A DNA stretch of 64,000 nucleotides from Actinophytocola oryzae (lineage in GTDB: Bacteria > Actinomycetota > Actinomycetes > Mycobacteriales > Pseudonocardiaceae): positions 310,001 to 374,000 of the forward strand of contig NZ_SOCP01000007.1 of the NCBI RefSeq assembly GCF_004364325.1. Reading direction: 5' to 3'. Position numbers and translations under genes: made by a program. Position 1 is the stretch's first letter. Each line of letters opens with the position of its first letter. Positions 1 to 7,277 of this stretch are shown here, piece after piece. The notes below the pieces were generated by a model, which was not told the DNA's origin, made no database searches, and saw only the letters and a list, made by a program, of their open reading frames with translations.

Positions 1-606
1 GCGGGGCTCACGCTGCTCGTCGTCGAGGACGGCATGCCCGGGTTCACCCGCGGCCGGGTCCTGCCGAAGATGGGCATCAAGGTGCAGGACACCGTCGAGC
101 TGTCCTTCGCCGACGTCCGGGTGCCGGTCGCGAACCGGCTGGGCGAGGAGGGTGCCGCGTTCGGCTACCTCGGCCACAACCTGCCGCAGGAACGGCTGAC
201 GGTCGCCGTCGGTTCGGTCGCGCAGGCCAGGGCGGCGCTGGCCGCGACCATCGCCTACGTCAGGGAGCGCACGGCGTTCGGCACGCCGGTCGCGTCGTTC
301 CAGAACACCAAGTTCGAGCTGGCCTCCGTGGACACCGAGGTCGAGGCCGCCCAGGTCATGCTCGACCACGCGGTGCTGGAGCTGGTCGCCGGCAGGCTCT
401 CCGCCGCCGACGCGGCCAGGGTCAAGCTGTTCTGCACCGAGGTGCAGGCCAGGGCCGTCGACCGCTGCCTGCAGCTGTTCGGCGGCTACGGCTACATCAC
501 CGAGTACCCGATCGCCCGGCTCTACGCCGACGCGCGGATCACCCGCATCTACGCGGGCACGAGCGAGGTGATGAAGGTGATCATCGCGAAGTCGCTCGGC
601 CTGTGA
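1..606 (+). CDS. Acyl-CoA dehydrogenase, C-terminal part (5' end outside window)
   Basis: The frame is open from the left edge and stops at TGA 604-606, so only the last ~201 residues are present. They form the C-terminal helical domain of an FAD acyl-CoA dehydrogenase, with GGYGYITEYP followed by IYAGTSEVMK. In medium-chain enzymes this second motif reads YEGT and its Glu is the base. Here Ala stands in that place, as in isovaleryl-type enzymes that carry the base on another helix. The reaction would be alpha,beta-desaturation of an acyl-CoA with electrons passed to ETF. A P450 starts 43 bases downstream on the same strand, so the gene may belong to the same catabolic operon. The family is certain; the substrate is unknown. 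Confidence 0.9.
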   Translation, partial: AGLTLLVVEDGMPGFTRGRVLPKMGIKVQDTVELSFADVRVPVANRLGEEGAAFGYLGHNLPQERLTVAVGSVAQARAALAATIAYVRERTAFGTPVASFQNTKFELASVDTEVEAAQVMLDHAVLELVAGRLSAADAARVKLFCTEVQARAVDRCLQLFGGYGYITEYPIARLYADARITRIYAGTSEVMKVIIAKSLGL

Positions 607-649
607 GCGCAACCCCGTGTCCAACGAAACAGTTCGAGGAGTGGTGTTG

Positions 650-1945
650 ATGGCGAAGGACTACGAGGCGCTCGACTTCTTCCGGGACGAGGGACTCGTC
701 GACGATCCGTACCCGTACTTCGAGGCCATGCGCGGCCGGTGCCCGGTGCACCGCGAACCCCACCACGACGTGATGATGGTGACCGGGTACGACGAGGCGC
801 TCGCCGTGTACAACGACACCGACACCTACTCGTCGTGCGTCTCGGTGACCGGCCCCTTCCCGGGCTTCCCCGTCCCGCTGGAGGGCGACGACGTGAGCGC
901 GCTGATCGAGGAGCACCGGGACAAGCTGCCGATGTCCGACCAGCTGCCGACGCTCGACCCGCCCACCCACACCGACCACCGGGCGCTGCTGATGCGGCTG
1001 ATCACCCCGAAGCGGCTCAAGGAGAACGAGGCGTCGATGTGGCGGCTCGCGGACGGGCTGCTGGACGAGTTCCTCGCGGGGGAGCGGGGCGAGTTCATCG
1101 GCGGGTTCGCCGCGCCGTTCACCCGGGTCGTCATCGCCGACCTGCTGGGCGTGCCAGACGAGGACCACGAGGACTTCGCCGACGCCCTGCAGGGCAGGCC
1201 GCGGTCCGGCAACACCGTCGGGAACACCGGCTCGGAGACACTGGCGCACTCGCCGCTCGAGTTCCTGTACGACCGGTTCAGCCGCTACATCACCGACCGG
1301 CGCCGCGAGCCGCGCGAGGACGTCCTCACGAGCCTTGCCAGGGCGACGTTCCCCGACGGCTCGACACCGGAGGTGATGGACGTCGTCCGGGTCGCCGCGA
1401 ACCTGTTCTCGGCGGGGCAGGAGACCACGGTCCGGCTCCTCGGCTCGGCGATGGTGCTGCTCGGCGACGACCCCGAGCTGCAGCGGCAGCTGCGTGCCGA
1501 ACGCGACCGGGTGCCGAACTTCATCGAGGAGACGCTGCGGATCGAAAGCCCCATCAAGGGAGACTTCCGGCTGGCGAAGAAACCGACGACGCTGGGAGGG
1601 GTGGCGGTCCCGGCAGGCACGACGCTGATGGTGGTGAACGCGGCGGTCAACCGCGACCCGCGGCAGTTCACCGAGCCGGCGACGTTCGACCTGGGGCGCG
1701 CCAACGCGCGGCGGCACGTGTCGTTCGGCCGAGGCGTCCACTCCTGCCCCGGCGCGCCGCTGGCGAGGGCCGAGGCACGGGTGGCGATCGAACGCCTCCT
1801 CGACCGGACGGCCGACATCCGCCTCTCGGCGGCGGCCCACGGCCCGGCGGGCGCACGCCGGTTCGACTACGTGCCGACGTTCATCCTCCGCGGGGTGACC
1901 TCCCTCGAGCTGGAGTGGACACACGCGGAGGGCACGACACGATGA
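650..1945 (+). CDS. Cytochrome P450
   Basis: A 431-residue bacterial class I P450. Visible landmarks are the I-helix oxygen-activation motif AGQETT, the K-helix ExxR (EETLR), and the heme loop FGRGVHSCPG with the thiolate ligand at about Cys366. I chose ATG 650 over the in-frame GTG at 617 because GAGGAGTGG ends six bases before it, while 617 has no ribosome site. The stop overlaps the start of the ferredoxin gene (ATGA), so the two are translationally coupled and that ferredoxin is the probable electron donor. No reductase gene is nearby. The substrate cannot be read from sequence; the upstream acyl-CoA dehydrogenase suggests a hydrophobic carbon source. Confidence 0.95.
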   Translation: MAKDYEALDFFRDEGLVDDPYPYFEAMRGRCPVHREPHHDVMMVTGYDEALAVYNDTDTYSSCVSVTGPFPGFPVPLEGDDVSALIEEHRDKLPMSDQLPTLDPPTHTDHRALLMRLITPKRLKENEASMWRLADGLLDEFLAGERGEFIGGFAAPFTRVVIADLLGVPDEDHEDFADALQGRPRSGNTVGNTGSETLAHSPLEFLYDRFSRYITDRRREPREDVLTSLARATFPDGSTPEVMDVVRVAANLFSAGQETTVRLLGSAMVLLGDDPELQRQLRAERDRVPNFIEETLRIESPIKGDFRLAKKPTTLGGVAVPAGTTLMVVNAAVNRDPRQFTEPATFDLGRANARRHVSFGRGVHSCPGAPLARAEARVAIERLLDRTADIRLSAAAHGPAGARRFDYVPTFILRGVTSLELEWTHAEGTTR

Positions 1946-2130
1946 GGGCCCACGTCGACGACGACCGCTGCAAGGGCCACGGGGTCTGCTGGTCGCTGTG
2001 CCAGGAGGTCTTCGACCTGACCGACGACGGTTACGCCGTGGTGCTGGTCGCCGAGGTGCCGGAGGAGTTCGAGGAAGCGGTCGCCACGGCCGTCTCCGGC
2101 TGCCCGGAACAGGCCATCACAGCGCACTGA
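1942..2130 (+). CDS. P450-associated [3Fe-4S] ferredoxin
   Basis: A 62-residue ferredoxin of the CXX?XXC(X)nCP type that feeds electrons to P450s. Cys10, Cys16 and Cys54 (CPEQAI) are the expected ligands. The variable position, residue 13, is His, which predicts a [3Fe-4S] cluster. An additional Cys20 is present that the second ferredoxin of this window lacks. The ATG lies inside the P450 stop (ATGA overlap). The stop codon TGA is bases 5-7 of a palindromic repeat that begins at 2124, so the final Ala-His and the stop are partly repeat-derived. Confidence 0.93.
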   Translation: MRAHVDDDRCKGHGVCWSLCQEVFDLTDDGYAVVLVAEVPEEFEEAVATAVSGCPEQAITAH

Positions 2131-2236
2131 AGGACGCCTTCCTAACGCTGGCCGTACTGAAGGACGCCTTCGTAACGCTGGCCGTACTGAAGGACGCCTT
2201 CGTAACGCTGGGCGTACTGAAGGCGTCCTTCAGTAC
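2124..2236 (+). repeat. Palindromic repeat array, three 30-bp units plus 23-bp terminal palindrome
   Basis: Three head-to-tail 30-bp units start at 2124, 2154 and 2184. Each begins GCACTGAAGGACGCCTTC or GTACTGAAGGACGCCTTC and ends in CGCTGGCC or CGCTGGGC. They are followed by a 23-bp perfect palindrome (GTACTGAAGG, CGT, CCTTCAGTAC) at 2214-2236. Total length is 113 bp, i.e. 30 x 3 + 23. The first unit provides the stop codon of the ferredoxin gene. The closing palindrome could fold as a strong hairpin and end transcription of the P450/ferredoxin unit. It has no spacers, so it is not a CRISPR array. Confidence 0.9.
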
Positions 2237-2303
2237 GTTCCAGTTGTCCACAGGTGCCGGTCGGTGATTTGAGTCCGGGGGCCGCGCGGCCGATTGTGGG
2301 TTC

Positions 2304-3254
2304 GTGCGTGGAATCGATGTACTGGAACTGCGGCGGCACAGCCGGCACGGCGCGATCAGGGTGGCCGAGCTGGAGCGGCTCGGTGTGCCGCCGCCGACGG
2401 CGTACCGACGGTGCAGGCCGGGTGGGCCGTGGCAGCGACCGCTGCCGGGAATCGTCATCCTCGGGGACGCGCCGCCGTCCCGGCGGCAGCTGGTGGAGGC
2501 GGCGCTTCTGTACGCCGGTCCGCAAGCCGTGGTCACCGGACTGGAAGCGTGTCACCGCCACGGGCTGCGGGCCGCGTCCGGCGCGGAGACCGTGCACGTG
2601 CTCGTGCCGCACGATCGGAAGGTCAAGAGCAGCGACTATCTCATCGTCGAACGCACGATCCGGCTTCCCACGGCCGTGCCGCGCGACGGTGTGCCGCTGG
2701 CCCCGAGGGCAAGGGCGGTGCTCGATGCCTGCCGCCGGCTTCGCGCACTCGATCCGTGCCGTGCGTTGATCGCGGAGGCGGTACAGTGCGGGCAGGTGTC
2801 GCCGGTGGAACTCGAACGCGAGCTCGCGTTCGGCAGTCAGCGTGGTACCTCGGTACCTCGTGAGGTCCTGCGTGACGTACTGCACGGCGCGCACTCCGTG
2901 GCCGAGCTCGACGGAATCCAGGTGTGGAGGCGGACCGGCCTGCCTTCGCTGGCATGGAACGTCGACCTCTACGACCAGAACGGCCAGTTCGTTGCCCGGC
3001 CTGACGGCTGGTGTGAGGAGGTCGGACTGGCCTGGGAGATCGACTCGTACGAGTACCACTTCGAGCGCGACGACTACGCGCGAACGCTCAAACGCAACGC
3101 GCGGTACGCGGCAGCCGGCGTCGTGCTGGTCCAGACGTTGCCGAACCGGCTTCGGACCGAGCCCGACGCCGTGGTGGCCGAGTTGCTGGCCGCGTACCGG
3201 GCAGCGGCAAACCGCCCCCGCCCCCGACTGACGCCCCGCGCCGCCGCCTCCTGA
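2304..3254 (+). CDS. AbiEi/DUF559-like protein (orphan type IV antitoxin-like)
   Basis: A 316-residue protein of the actinobacterial group usually annotated as AbiEi-family antitoxin-like or DUF559. The N-terminal ~60 residues look like the AbiEi winged-helix region (AELERLGVPPPTAYRRC, then PLPGIVIL). The C-terminal ~90 residues, with ARPDGWCEEVGLAWEIDSY and a following EYHFERDDY, resemble a PD-(D/E)xK nuclease-like fold. No AbiEii nucleotidyltransferase toxin lies next to it, so a working toxin-antitoxin pair is not supported. The start is GTG 2304; its ribosome site is weak. It sits alone between two copies of the palindromic repeat and seems unrelated to the catabolic genes. Confidence 0.7.
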   Translation: MRGIDVLELRRHSRHGAIRVAELERLGVPPPTAYRRCRPGGPWQRPLPGIVILGDAPPSRRQLVEAALLYAGPQAVVTGLEACHRHGLRAASGAETVHVLVPHDRKVKSSDYLIVERTIRLPTAVPRDGVPLAPRARAVLDACRRLRALDPCRALIAEAVQCGQVSPVELERELAFGSQRGTSVPREVLRDVLHGAHSVAELDGIQVWRRTGLPSLAWNVDLYDQNGQFVARPDGWCEEVGLAWEIDSYEYHFERDDYARTLKRNARYAAAGVVLVQTLPNRLRTEPDAVVAELLAAYRAAANRPRPRLTPRAAAS

Positions 3255-3257
3255 ACC

Positions 3258-3310
3258 GCACTGAAGGACGCCTTCGTAACGCCCAGCGTTACGAAGGCGT
3301 CCTTCAGTGC
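3258..3310. terminator. 53-bp perfect inverted repeat, terminator-like copy of the repeat family
   Basis: The 25-base arms 3258-3282 and 3286-3310 are exact reverse complements with a 3-base loop CCA. The outer part of each arm is the ACTGAAGGACGCCTTC core. It lies just after the stop of the AbiEi-like gene and before the Rieske operon. This fits a factor-independent terminator without a U-tract, or an insulating hairpin. The structure is seen; its activity is inferred. Confidence 0.85.
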
Positions 3311-3343
3311 ACCAAGGTAGGGCGCTTGACGACGACCCAGGGC

Positions 3344-3358
3344 GAGAATACGCTTCTC
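3344..3358. promoter_or_regulatory. Operator-like palindrome GAGAA-N5-TTCTC
   Basis: GAGAATACGCTTCTC is a perfect inverted repeat with 5-bp arms and a 5-bp spacer, 43 bp before the Rieske start. Related sites occur before several other catabolic operons of this window (near 10406, 20187, 26205 and 56423), which suggests one shared, probably TetR-type, regulator. Confidence 0.55.
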
Positions 3359-3400
3359 ATCAACGGAGAGCTACATTACCGCCCCGGTGGAGGACGGACC

Positions 3401-4678
3401 ATGCCGCATTTCGCGAAGCCCCCAGAGGGTTCCTGGACCGAGCACCTGAAGATCGACACCGGGCCGGTCTCCTACGCGGACTCGATCTCACCGGAGCACT
3501 ACGAGCTGGAGCGGGACGCGATCTTCCGGCGGACGTGGCTCAACGTGGGACGGGTCGAGCAGCTGCCCAAGGCGGGGTCGTACTTCACCAGGGAGCTGGA
3601 CGCGGCGCGGACGTCGGTCATCGTGGTGCGCAACCTCGCCGGTGACGTGCGTGCGTTCCACAACGTGTGCCGCCACCGGGGGAACAAGCTGGTGTGGAAC
3701 GAGTTCCCGCGCGAGGAGACCAGCGGGTTCTGCCGCCAGTTCACCTGCAAGTACCACGCCTGGCGCTACAACCTCGACGGTGAGCTGACCTTCGTCCAGC
3801 AGGAGTCGGAGTTCTTCGACCTCGACAAGGCCGACTACGGCCTGGTCGCGGTCCGGGCCGAGGTGTGGGAGGGGTTCATCTTCGTCAACCTCGACGCCGA
3901 CGCCAAGCCCCTGCGCGACTACCTCGGCAGGTTCGGCGCGGGCCTCGAGGGCTACCCGTTCCACGAGCTGACGCAGGTCCACAGGTACCGCGCGGAGATC
4001 GGCTCGAACTGGAAGCTGTTCATCGACGCGTTCGCCGAGTTCTACCACGCGCCGATCCTGCACTCGGGACAGTACATGCCCGACGAGGCCCGCAAGATCC
4101 AGAAGTACGGCTACGAGGCGCTCGCCTACGACGTCGACGGCCCGCACGGCCTGGTCTCGTCCTGGGGCGGCATCGCGCCGCCGCACGACCGGAAGATGGT
4201 CAAACCGATCGAACGGGTGCTGCGCAGCGGGCTCTTCGGCCCGTGGGACGCCCCGGACATCGGCATCGACGAGCTGCCGCCGAGCGTCAACATGACCCGC
4301 AACCCGTTGTGGGGCATGGACTCCTTCGTGTTCTTCCCGAACTTCATGCTGCTGATCTGGAAGCCGAACTGGGTGCTGACCTACCACTACTGGCCGACCT
4401 CGTACAACACGCACATCTTCGAGGGCACGGCCTACTTCGTCCCGCCGCGCAACGCCTTCCAGCGCCTGCAGCAGGAGCTGGCAGCGGTCTCGTTCAAGGA
4501 GTACGGCCTCCAGGACGGCAACACCCTCGAGGCGACGCAGACCATGCTGGAGTCGGGCACGGTCACGGACTTCCCGCTCAACGACCAGGAGGTCCTGCTG
4601 CGCCACCTGCACCGGACCGCGCTGCGCTACGTGCACGAGCACAAGCAGGCCACCACCCGCGTCCAGCAGACCGTCTAG
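3401..4678 (+). CDS. Rieske-type aromatic ring-hydroxylating oxygenase, alpha subunit
   Basis: A 425-residue terminal oxygenase. The Rieske [2Fe-2S] ligands are Cys90/His92 (CRHRG) and Cys116/His119 (CKYH). The mononuclear iron motif is in DAFAEFYHAPILH, two His plus a carboxylate. An upstream TTG at 3326 would add 25 residues, but ATG 3401 is preferred because GGAGGA ends six bases before it. The next gene, a 108-residue protein, starts 11 bases later and its ribosome site overlaps this stop. No beta subunit, ferredoxin or reductase is adjacent, so electrons must come from elsewhere. Hydroxylation of an aromatic or alicyclic substrate is likely; the substrate is unknown. Confidence 0.92.
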   Translation: MPHFAKPPEGSWTEHLKIDTGPVSYADSISPEHYELERDAIFRRTWLNVGRVEQLPKAGSYFTRELDAARTSVIVVRNLAGDVRAFHNVCRHRGNKLVWNEFPREETSGFCRQFTCKYHAWRYNLDGELTFVQQESEFFDLDKADYGLVAVRAEVWEGFIFVNLDADAKPLRDYLGRFGAGLEGYPFHELTQVHRYRAEIGSNWKLFIDAFAEFYHAPILHSGQYMPDEARKIQKYGYEALAYDVDGPHGLVSSWGGIAPPHDRKMVKPIERVLRSGLFGPWDAPDIGIDELPPSVNMTRNPLWGMDSFVFFPNFMLLIWKPNWVLTYHYWPTSYNTHIFEGTAYFVPPRNAFQRLQQELAAVSFKEYGLQDGNTLEATQTMLESGTVTDFPLNDQEVLLRHLHRTALRYVHEHKQATTRVQQTV

Positions 4679-4689
4679 GAGACCACGCA

Positions 4690-5016
4690 ATGCCTGTCCT
4701 GCCACCAGACTTCGCCGACCTGGAGCCGTTCGCGGACTGGGCGGTCCCCTCCGAGCGCGCCCGCTACGCCAAGCGGATCGCCAGCAGCATGGACGAGCTG
4801 CAGGCCTTCTACGACGTCGCGTTCCCGTGTCTGGAGTCCGCCACCGGCTACCTCGAACAACTCCGCCTCGAGGACATGGCCGAGGACGAGAAGCGGTTGC
4901 TGTGGCTGTTCTGCGCACTCGTGACCGTCGCCTTCGCGATCGAGGCGTGGCGCCAGCCCAGAGTGCCGGACAGCGGCGCCTCCAGCATCGACGCGGTGGT
5001 CGAACCCGCGATCTGA
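4690..5016 (+). CDS. Small conserved-looking protein paired with the Rieske oxygenase
   Basis: A 108-residue protein starting at ATG 4690 with AGGAG eight bases upstream, inside the end of the Rieske gene. I do not recognise a named family. It is rich in predicted helix and acidic/aromatic residues, has one hydrophobic stretch (LLWLFCALVTVAFAI, about residues 69-83) and no metal-binding cysteine set. Its tight coupling to the oxygenase suggests an accessory or stabilising role, possibly in place of a beta subunit. That is inference. Codon use matches its neighbours. Confidence 0.7.
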   Translation: MPVLPPDFADLEPFADWAVPSERARYAKRIASSMDELQAFYDVAFPCLESATGYLEQLRLEDMAEDEKRLLWLFCALVTVAFAIEAWRQPRVPDSGASSIDAVVEPAI

Positions 5017-5064
5017 AAAGGGTCCCGTTTCGTTCGGGTACGCCTCTTGTCACGACGGGGAAAC

Positions 5065-5090
5065 CAACCTAACGTGGGTTCAGTAGGTTG
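5065..5090. promoter_or_regulatory. Inverted repeat before the TetR gene, candidate autoregulatory operator
   Basis: CAACCTA (5065-5071) and TAGGTTG (5084-5090) are perfect 7-bp arms separated by 12 bp, ending 16 bp before the TetR start. Position and symmetry fit a TetR autoregulation site. It is unlike the GAGAA/TTCTC motif, so this TetR protein is probably not the regulator of those sites. Confidence 0.5.
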
Positions 5091-5106
5091 TTCCTAGGAG
5101 GCATCG

Positions 5107-5712
5107 GTGCCCCAACAGCGGCCGTACGCGTCCCTCTTCGCCAAAGGGGAGGACCGCAAGCAGCGCATCCTGGCGGTCGCGCAGCGCCTGCTGACCAAGA
5201 ACGGTTGGCGTGCCACCACACTCGGGCAGATCGCCAGGGAGGCGGGGGTCACCCCGGCCGGTCTGCTGCACCACTTCGAGTCGAAGGAACAGCTGCTGCA
5301 CGCGGTGCTCGAGGCCCGCGACGCCGACGACGACGCCAACGCGAACATGTCCGGCGACATCCTGGAGGAGATCCGGAACGCCGCGGAACGGTTCACCCGG
5401 TCGCCACACCTGATCGGGATGTTCGCCGTGATCCTGGTCGAGAACCTCGATCCCGAGGCGACGCTGCACAAACGCCTCCTGCACCGGTACCGCACGGCTA
5501 CCGGCGTCGTCGCGGACGGGATCCGCCGAGGGCAACGCGAGGGCCGGTACCGGCCCGACCTGGATCCGGACCTCAAGGCCGCGGAGGTCGTCGCCTTTCT
5601 GAACGGGATGGAGACATCATGGCTGCTCGATCCATCGATTCCGTTGACCGAGGTGTTCTCGGAATACACGAGATCTCTCGCCGTCCAGCTGGCCGTGCCG
5701 GAGAGCTCCTGA
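5107..5712 (+). CDS. TetR family transcriptional regulator
   Basis: A 201-residue repressor-type protein. Residues ~18-65 carry the TetR helix-turn-helix (RILAVAQRLL, TTLGQIAREAGVTPAGLLHHF, then SKEQLLHAVL). The rest is a variable ligand-binding helical domain. The start is GTG 5107 with CTAGGAGG seven bases upstream. It follows the Rieske pair on the same strand after a 90-bp gap holding a 7-bp-arm palindrome, and probably controls itself and perhaps the Rieske operon. The last 94 bases overlap the annotated start of the next ORF. The effector is unknown. Confidence 0.93.
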   Translation: MPQQRPYASLFAKGEDRKQRILAVAQRLLTKNGWRATTLGQIAREAGVTPAGLLHHFESKEQLLHAVLEARDADDDANANMSGDILEEIRNAAERFTRSPHLIGMFAVILVENLDPEATLHKRLLHRYRTATGVVADGIRRGQREGRYRPDLDPDLKAAEVVAFLNGMETSWLLDPSIPLTEVFSEYTRSLAVQLAVPESS

Positions 5713-6215
5713 AGCCGCGCCTGGTCGTCGTCGCGCCGGGCGCGGCCGACGCGGTGCGGTGGGCGGGCGGCTGGCTGTTCGACCAGGTGATGGCAGGCTG
5801 GGAGGCCGTCGTCCTCACGGCGGACGGCACCGACCCGCGGCCACTGCGGATCCTGGGCGCGCGCCCGCTCGACCTGGCGACCGACCTCGCCACGTCACTG
5901 CGGCCGCCCGGCCCGCAGGCCCTCGCCGTGGACGCCCGGTTCTGCGAGTCGGACGAGCGGGTCCGAGCGCTGGTGCTGTCCACTCTGGACAGTAGGACGG
6001 CCGAGGTGCGGCTGTGGGGCGACCACTGGCCCGCCGGTCTCGACGACACGGCGGGCACACCGCGACAGCACCGCCTGAGCGTGGCCGCCCAGGCGTTCAA
6101 GGCACAGGCCATGACCGCCGCCGTGGCCGGCGCGAGCACCGGCGCCGACACCGAGGTGTTCCACGGCGTGCGCCACCACGCGAGAACCACCCTGGTCTCG
6201 GTCGGCCCGCACTGA
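5619..6215 (+). CDS. Protein of unknown function overlapping the TetR gene
   Basis: A 198-residue frame. ATG 5619 has GGAG five bases upstream but overlaps the TetR gene by 94 bases. The conserved-looking part starts only near residue 32 (KPRLVVVAPGAADAVRWAGG), so the N-terminal ~30 residues may be artefactual or the real start may be non-standard near 5709. The LVVVAP, AGGWL, VVLTADGT pattern faintly recalls PIG-L/LmbE deacetylases, but the metal-binding HPDD motif is absent. I would not assign that function. The stop codon is supplied by the palindromic repeat starting at 6209. Confidence 0.6.
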   Translation: MAARSIDSVDRGVLGIHEISRRPAGRAGELLKPRLVVVAPGAADAVRWAGGWLFDQVMAGWEAVVLTADGTDPRPLRILGARPLDLATDLATSLRPPGPQALAVDARFCESDERVRALVLSTLDSRTAEVRLWGDHWPAGLDDTAGTPRQHRLSVAAQAFKAQAMTAAVAGASTGADTEVFHGVRHHARTTLVSVGPH

Positions 6216-6261
6216 AGGACGCCTTCGTAACGCTGGGCGTTACGAAGGCGTCCTTCAGTGC
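6209..6261. terminator. 53-bp perfect inverted repeat, bidirectional terminator-like
   Basis: The 25-base arms 6209-6233 and 6237-6261 are exact reverse complements with loop TGG. It lies between two convergent genes (stops at 6215 and 6291), the classic place for a bidirectional terminator. Bases 6213-6215 are the TGA stop of the upstream ORF. It is almost identical to the copy at 3258. Confidence 0.87.
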
Positions 6262-6290
6262 ATCGGGCGGCGGGCCGGGGCTCGGGGCGG

Positions 6291-7277
6291 TCAGCGCGTG
6301 ACGTCCAGGACCACCTTGCCGATCGCGTGGCCGTCCGCGACGTGGCGCAGTGCGGCGGCGGCCTCGTCGAGCGGGAACGTCGCGCCGATGTGGGGCACCA
6401 CGCGGCCGGTGGCCAGCAGGTCGAACAGCTCTGCCTCGGTACGCAGGAACTCCGCGTGCCCGTCCCGTGCGAGGTCCTGCAGCTGGAGGCCGCGGATCTG
6501 CACCCCCTTGACGAGCACCAGGTTGAGCGGGATGCGCGGGATGACACCGGACGCGTAGCCGATGGTCACGAACCGGCCGCCGCGGCGCAGTGACCGCAGC
6601 GCGGGTTCGGACAGGTCACCGCCGACGGGGTCGAGCACGGCGTCCGCGCCGCCCGGCAGCGCCGCCCGCAACGCCTGCCGCAGGTCGCCCGCGCGGTGGT
6701 CGACGAGCGTGGTGGCCCCGTAGGACGCGGCGACGTCGAGCTTGGCCGTCGACGAGGCCACGGCGGTCACCGAGGCGCCGAGCAGGACCCCGAGCTGCAC
6801 CGCGGCGAGACCGACCCCGCCGCCCGCGCCGAGCACGACCAGCGCCTCGCCCGGCTCGACCCGGGCCACCGAGCGCAGCGCGTGGAAGGCGGTGCGGTGC
6901 GCGACGCCGAACGCGGCGGCCAGCTTCTCGTCCACCCCGGCCGGGATCCGCGTGACCGACGCCGCGGCGGCGACCGCCTCCTGCGCGAACGCGCCGAACA
7001 GGCCCGTGCGGATCACCCGGTCGCCGACGGCGAGACCGTCCACGCCGTCGCCGACCTCCGCCACCACCCCGGCGAGCTCGCTGCCCGGCACGAACGGCGC
7101 GGGCACGCGCACCTGGTACTCGTCGGCGACCAGCAGCACGTCGGGGAAGTTCACCGCCGCGGCGCCGACGTGGATCCGTACCTGCCCGTGGCCCAGGGGG
7201 AGCGGCGGGATGGTCTCGACCGCCACGACCTCCGGCGGCCCGTGCCTGCGGCACACCGCGGCGCGCACGTCGGTCAC
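6291..7277 (-). CDS. NADPH:quinone oxidoreductase-like MDR protein
   Basis: A 328-residue medium-chain dehydrogenase/reductase of the zinc-free quinone oxidoreductase/enoyl reductase type. The N-terminal GroES-like part has AAAVNFPDVLLV and PFVPGSELAGVV. The Rossmann part has the NADPH loop GAGGGVGLAAVQ around residues 151-162. Zinc-ligand cysteines are missing. The GTG start overlaps the crotonase stop (GTGA), making it the last gene of the 6291-10385 operon. It may reduce an enoyl-CoA or an enone in that pathway; the precise substrate is not deducible. Confidence 0.9.
   Translation of the reverse strand: MTDVRAAVCRRHGPPEVVAVETIPPLPLGHGQVRIHVGAAAVNFPDVLLVADEYQVRVPAPFVPGSELAGVVAEVGDGVDGLAVGDRVIRTGLFGAFAQEAVAAAASVTRIPAGVDEKLAAAFGVAHRTAFHALRSVARVEPGEALVVLGAGGGVGLAAVQLGVLLGASVTAVASSTAKLDVAASYGATTLVDHRAGDLRQALRAALPGGADAVLDPVGGDLSEPALRSLRRGGRFVTIGYASGVIPRIPLNLVLVKGVQIRGLQLQDLARDGHAEFLRTEAELFDLLATGRVVPHIGATFPLDEAAAALRHVADGHAIGKVVLDVTR

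Noticed and set aside
581..1924. Long minus-strand frame opposite the first P450
   Set aside because: The composition is Arg/His/Val-rich, no family features are visible, and the plus strand carries clear P450 motifs.
2124..2236. A short CRISPR array
   Set aside because: The 30-bp units are contiguous with no spacers, end in a 23-bp palindrome, and belong to a dispersed repeat family; no cas genes are present.
1998..2267. Peptide with repeated LKDAFVTL segments
   Set aside because: It is only a translation of the palindromic repeat array in a frame with no gene-like sequence upstream.
3488..5053. Long open frame on the minus strand opposite the Rieske gene
   Set aside because: Its translation is Arg/Val-rich low-complexity sequence typical of antisense frames in high-GC DNA, without motifs or a ribosome site.
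5619..6215. PIG-L/LmbE deacetylase
   Set aside because: The overall N-terminal pattern is faintly similar but the metal-binding HPDD motif is missing.
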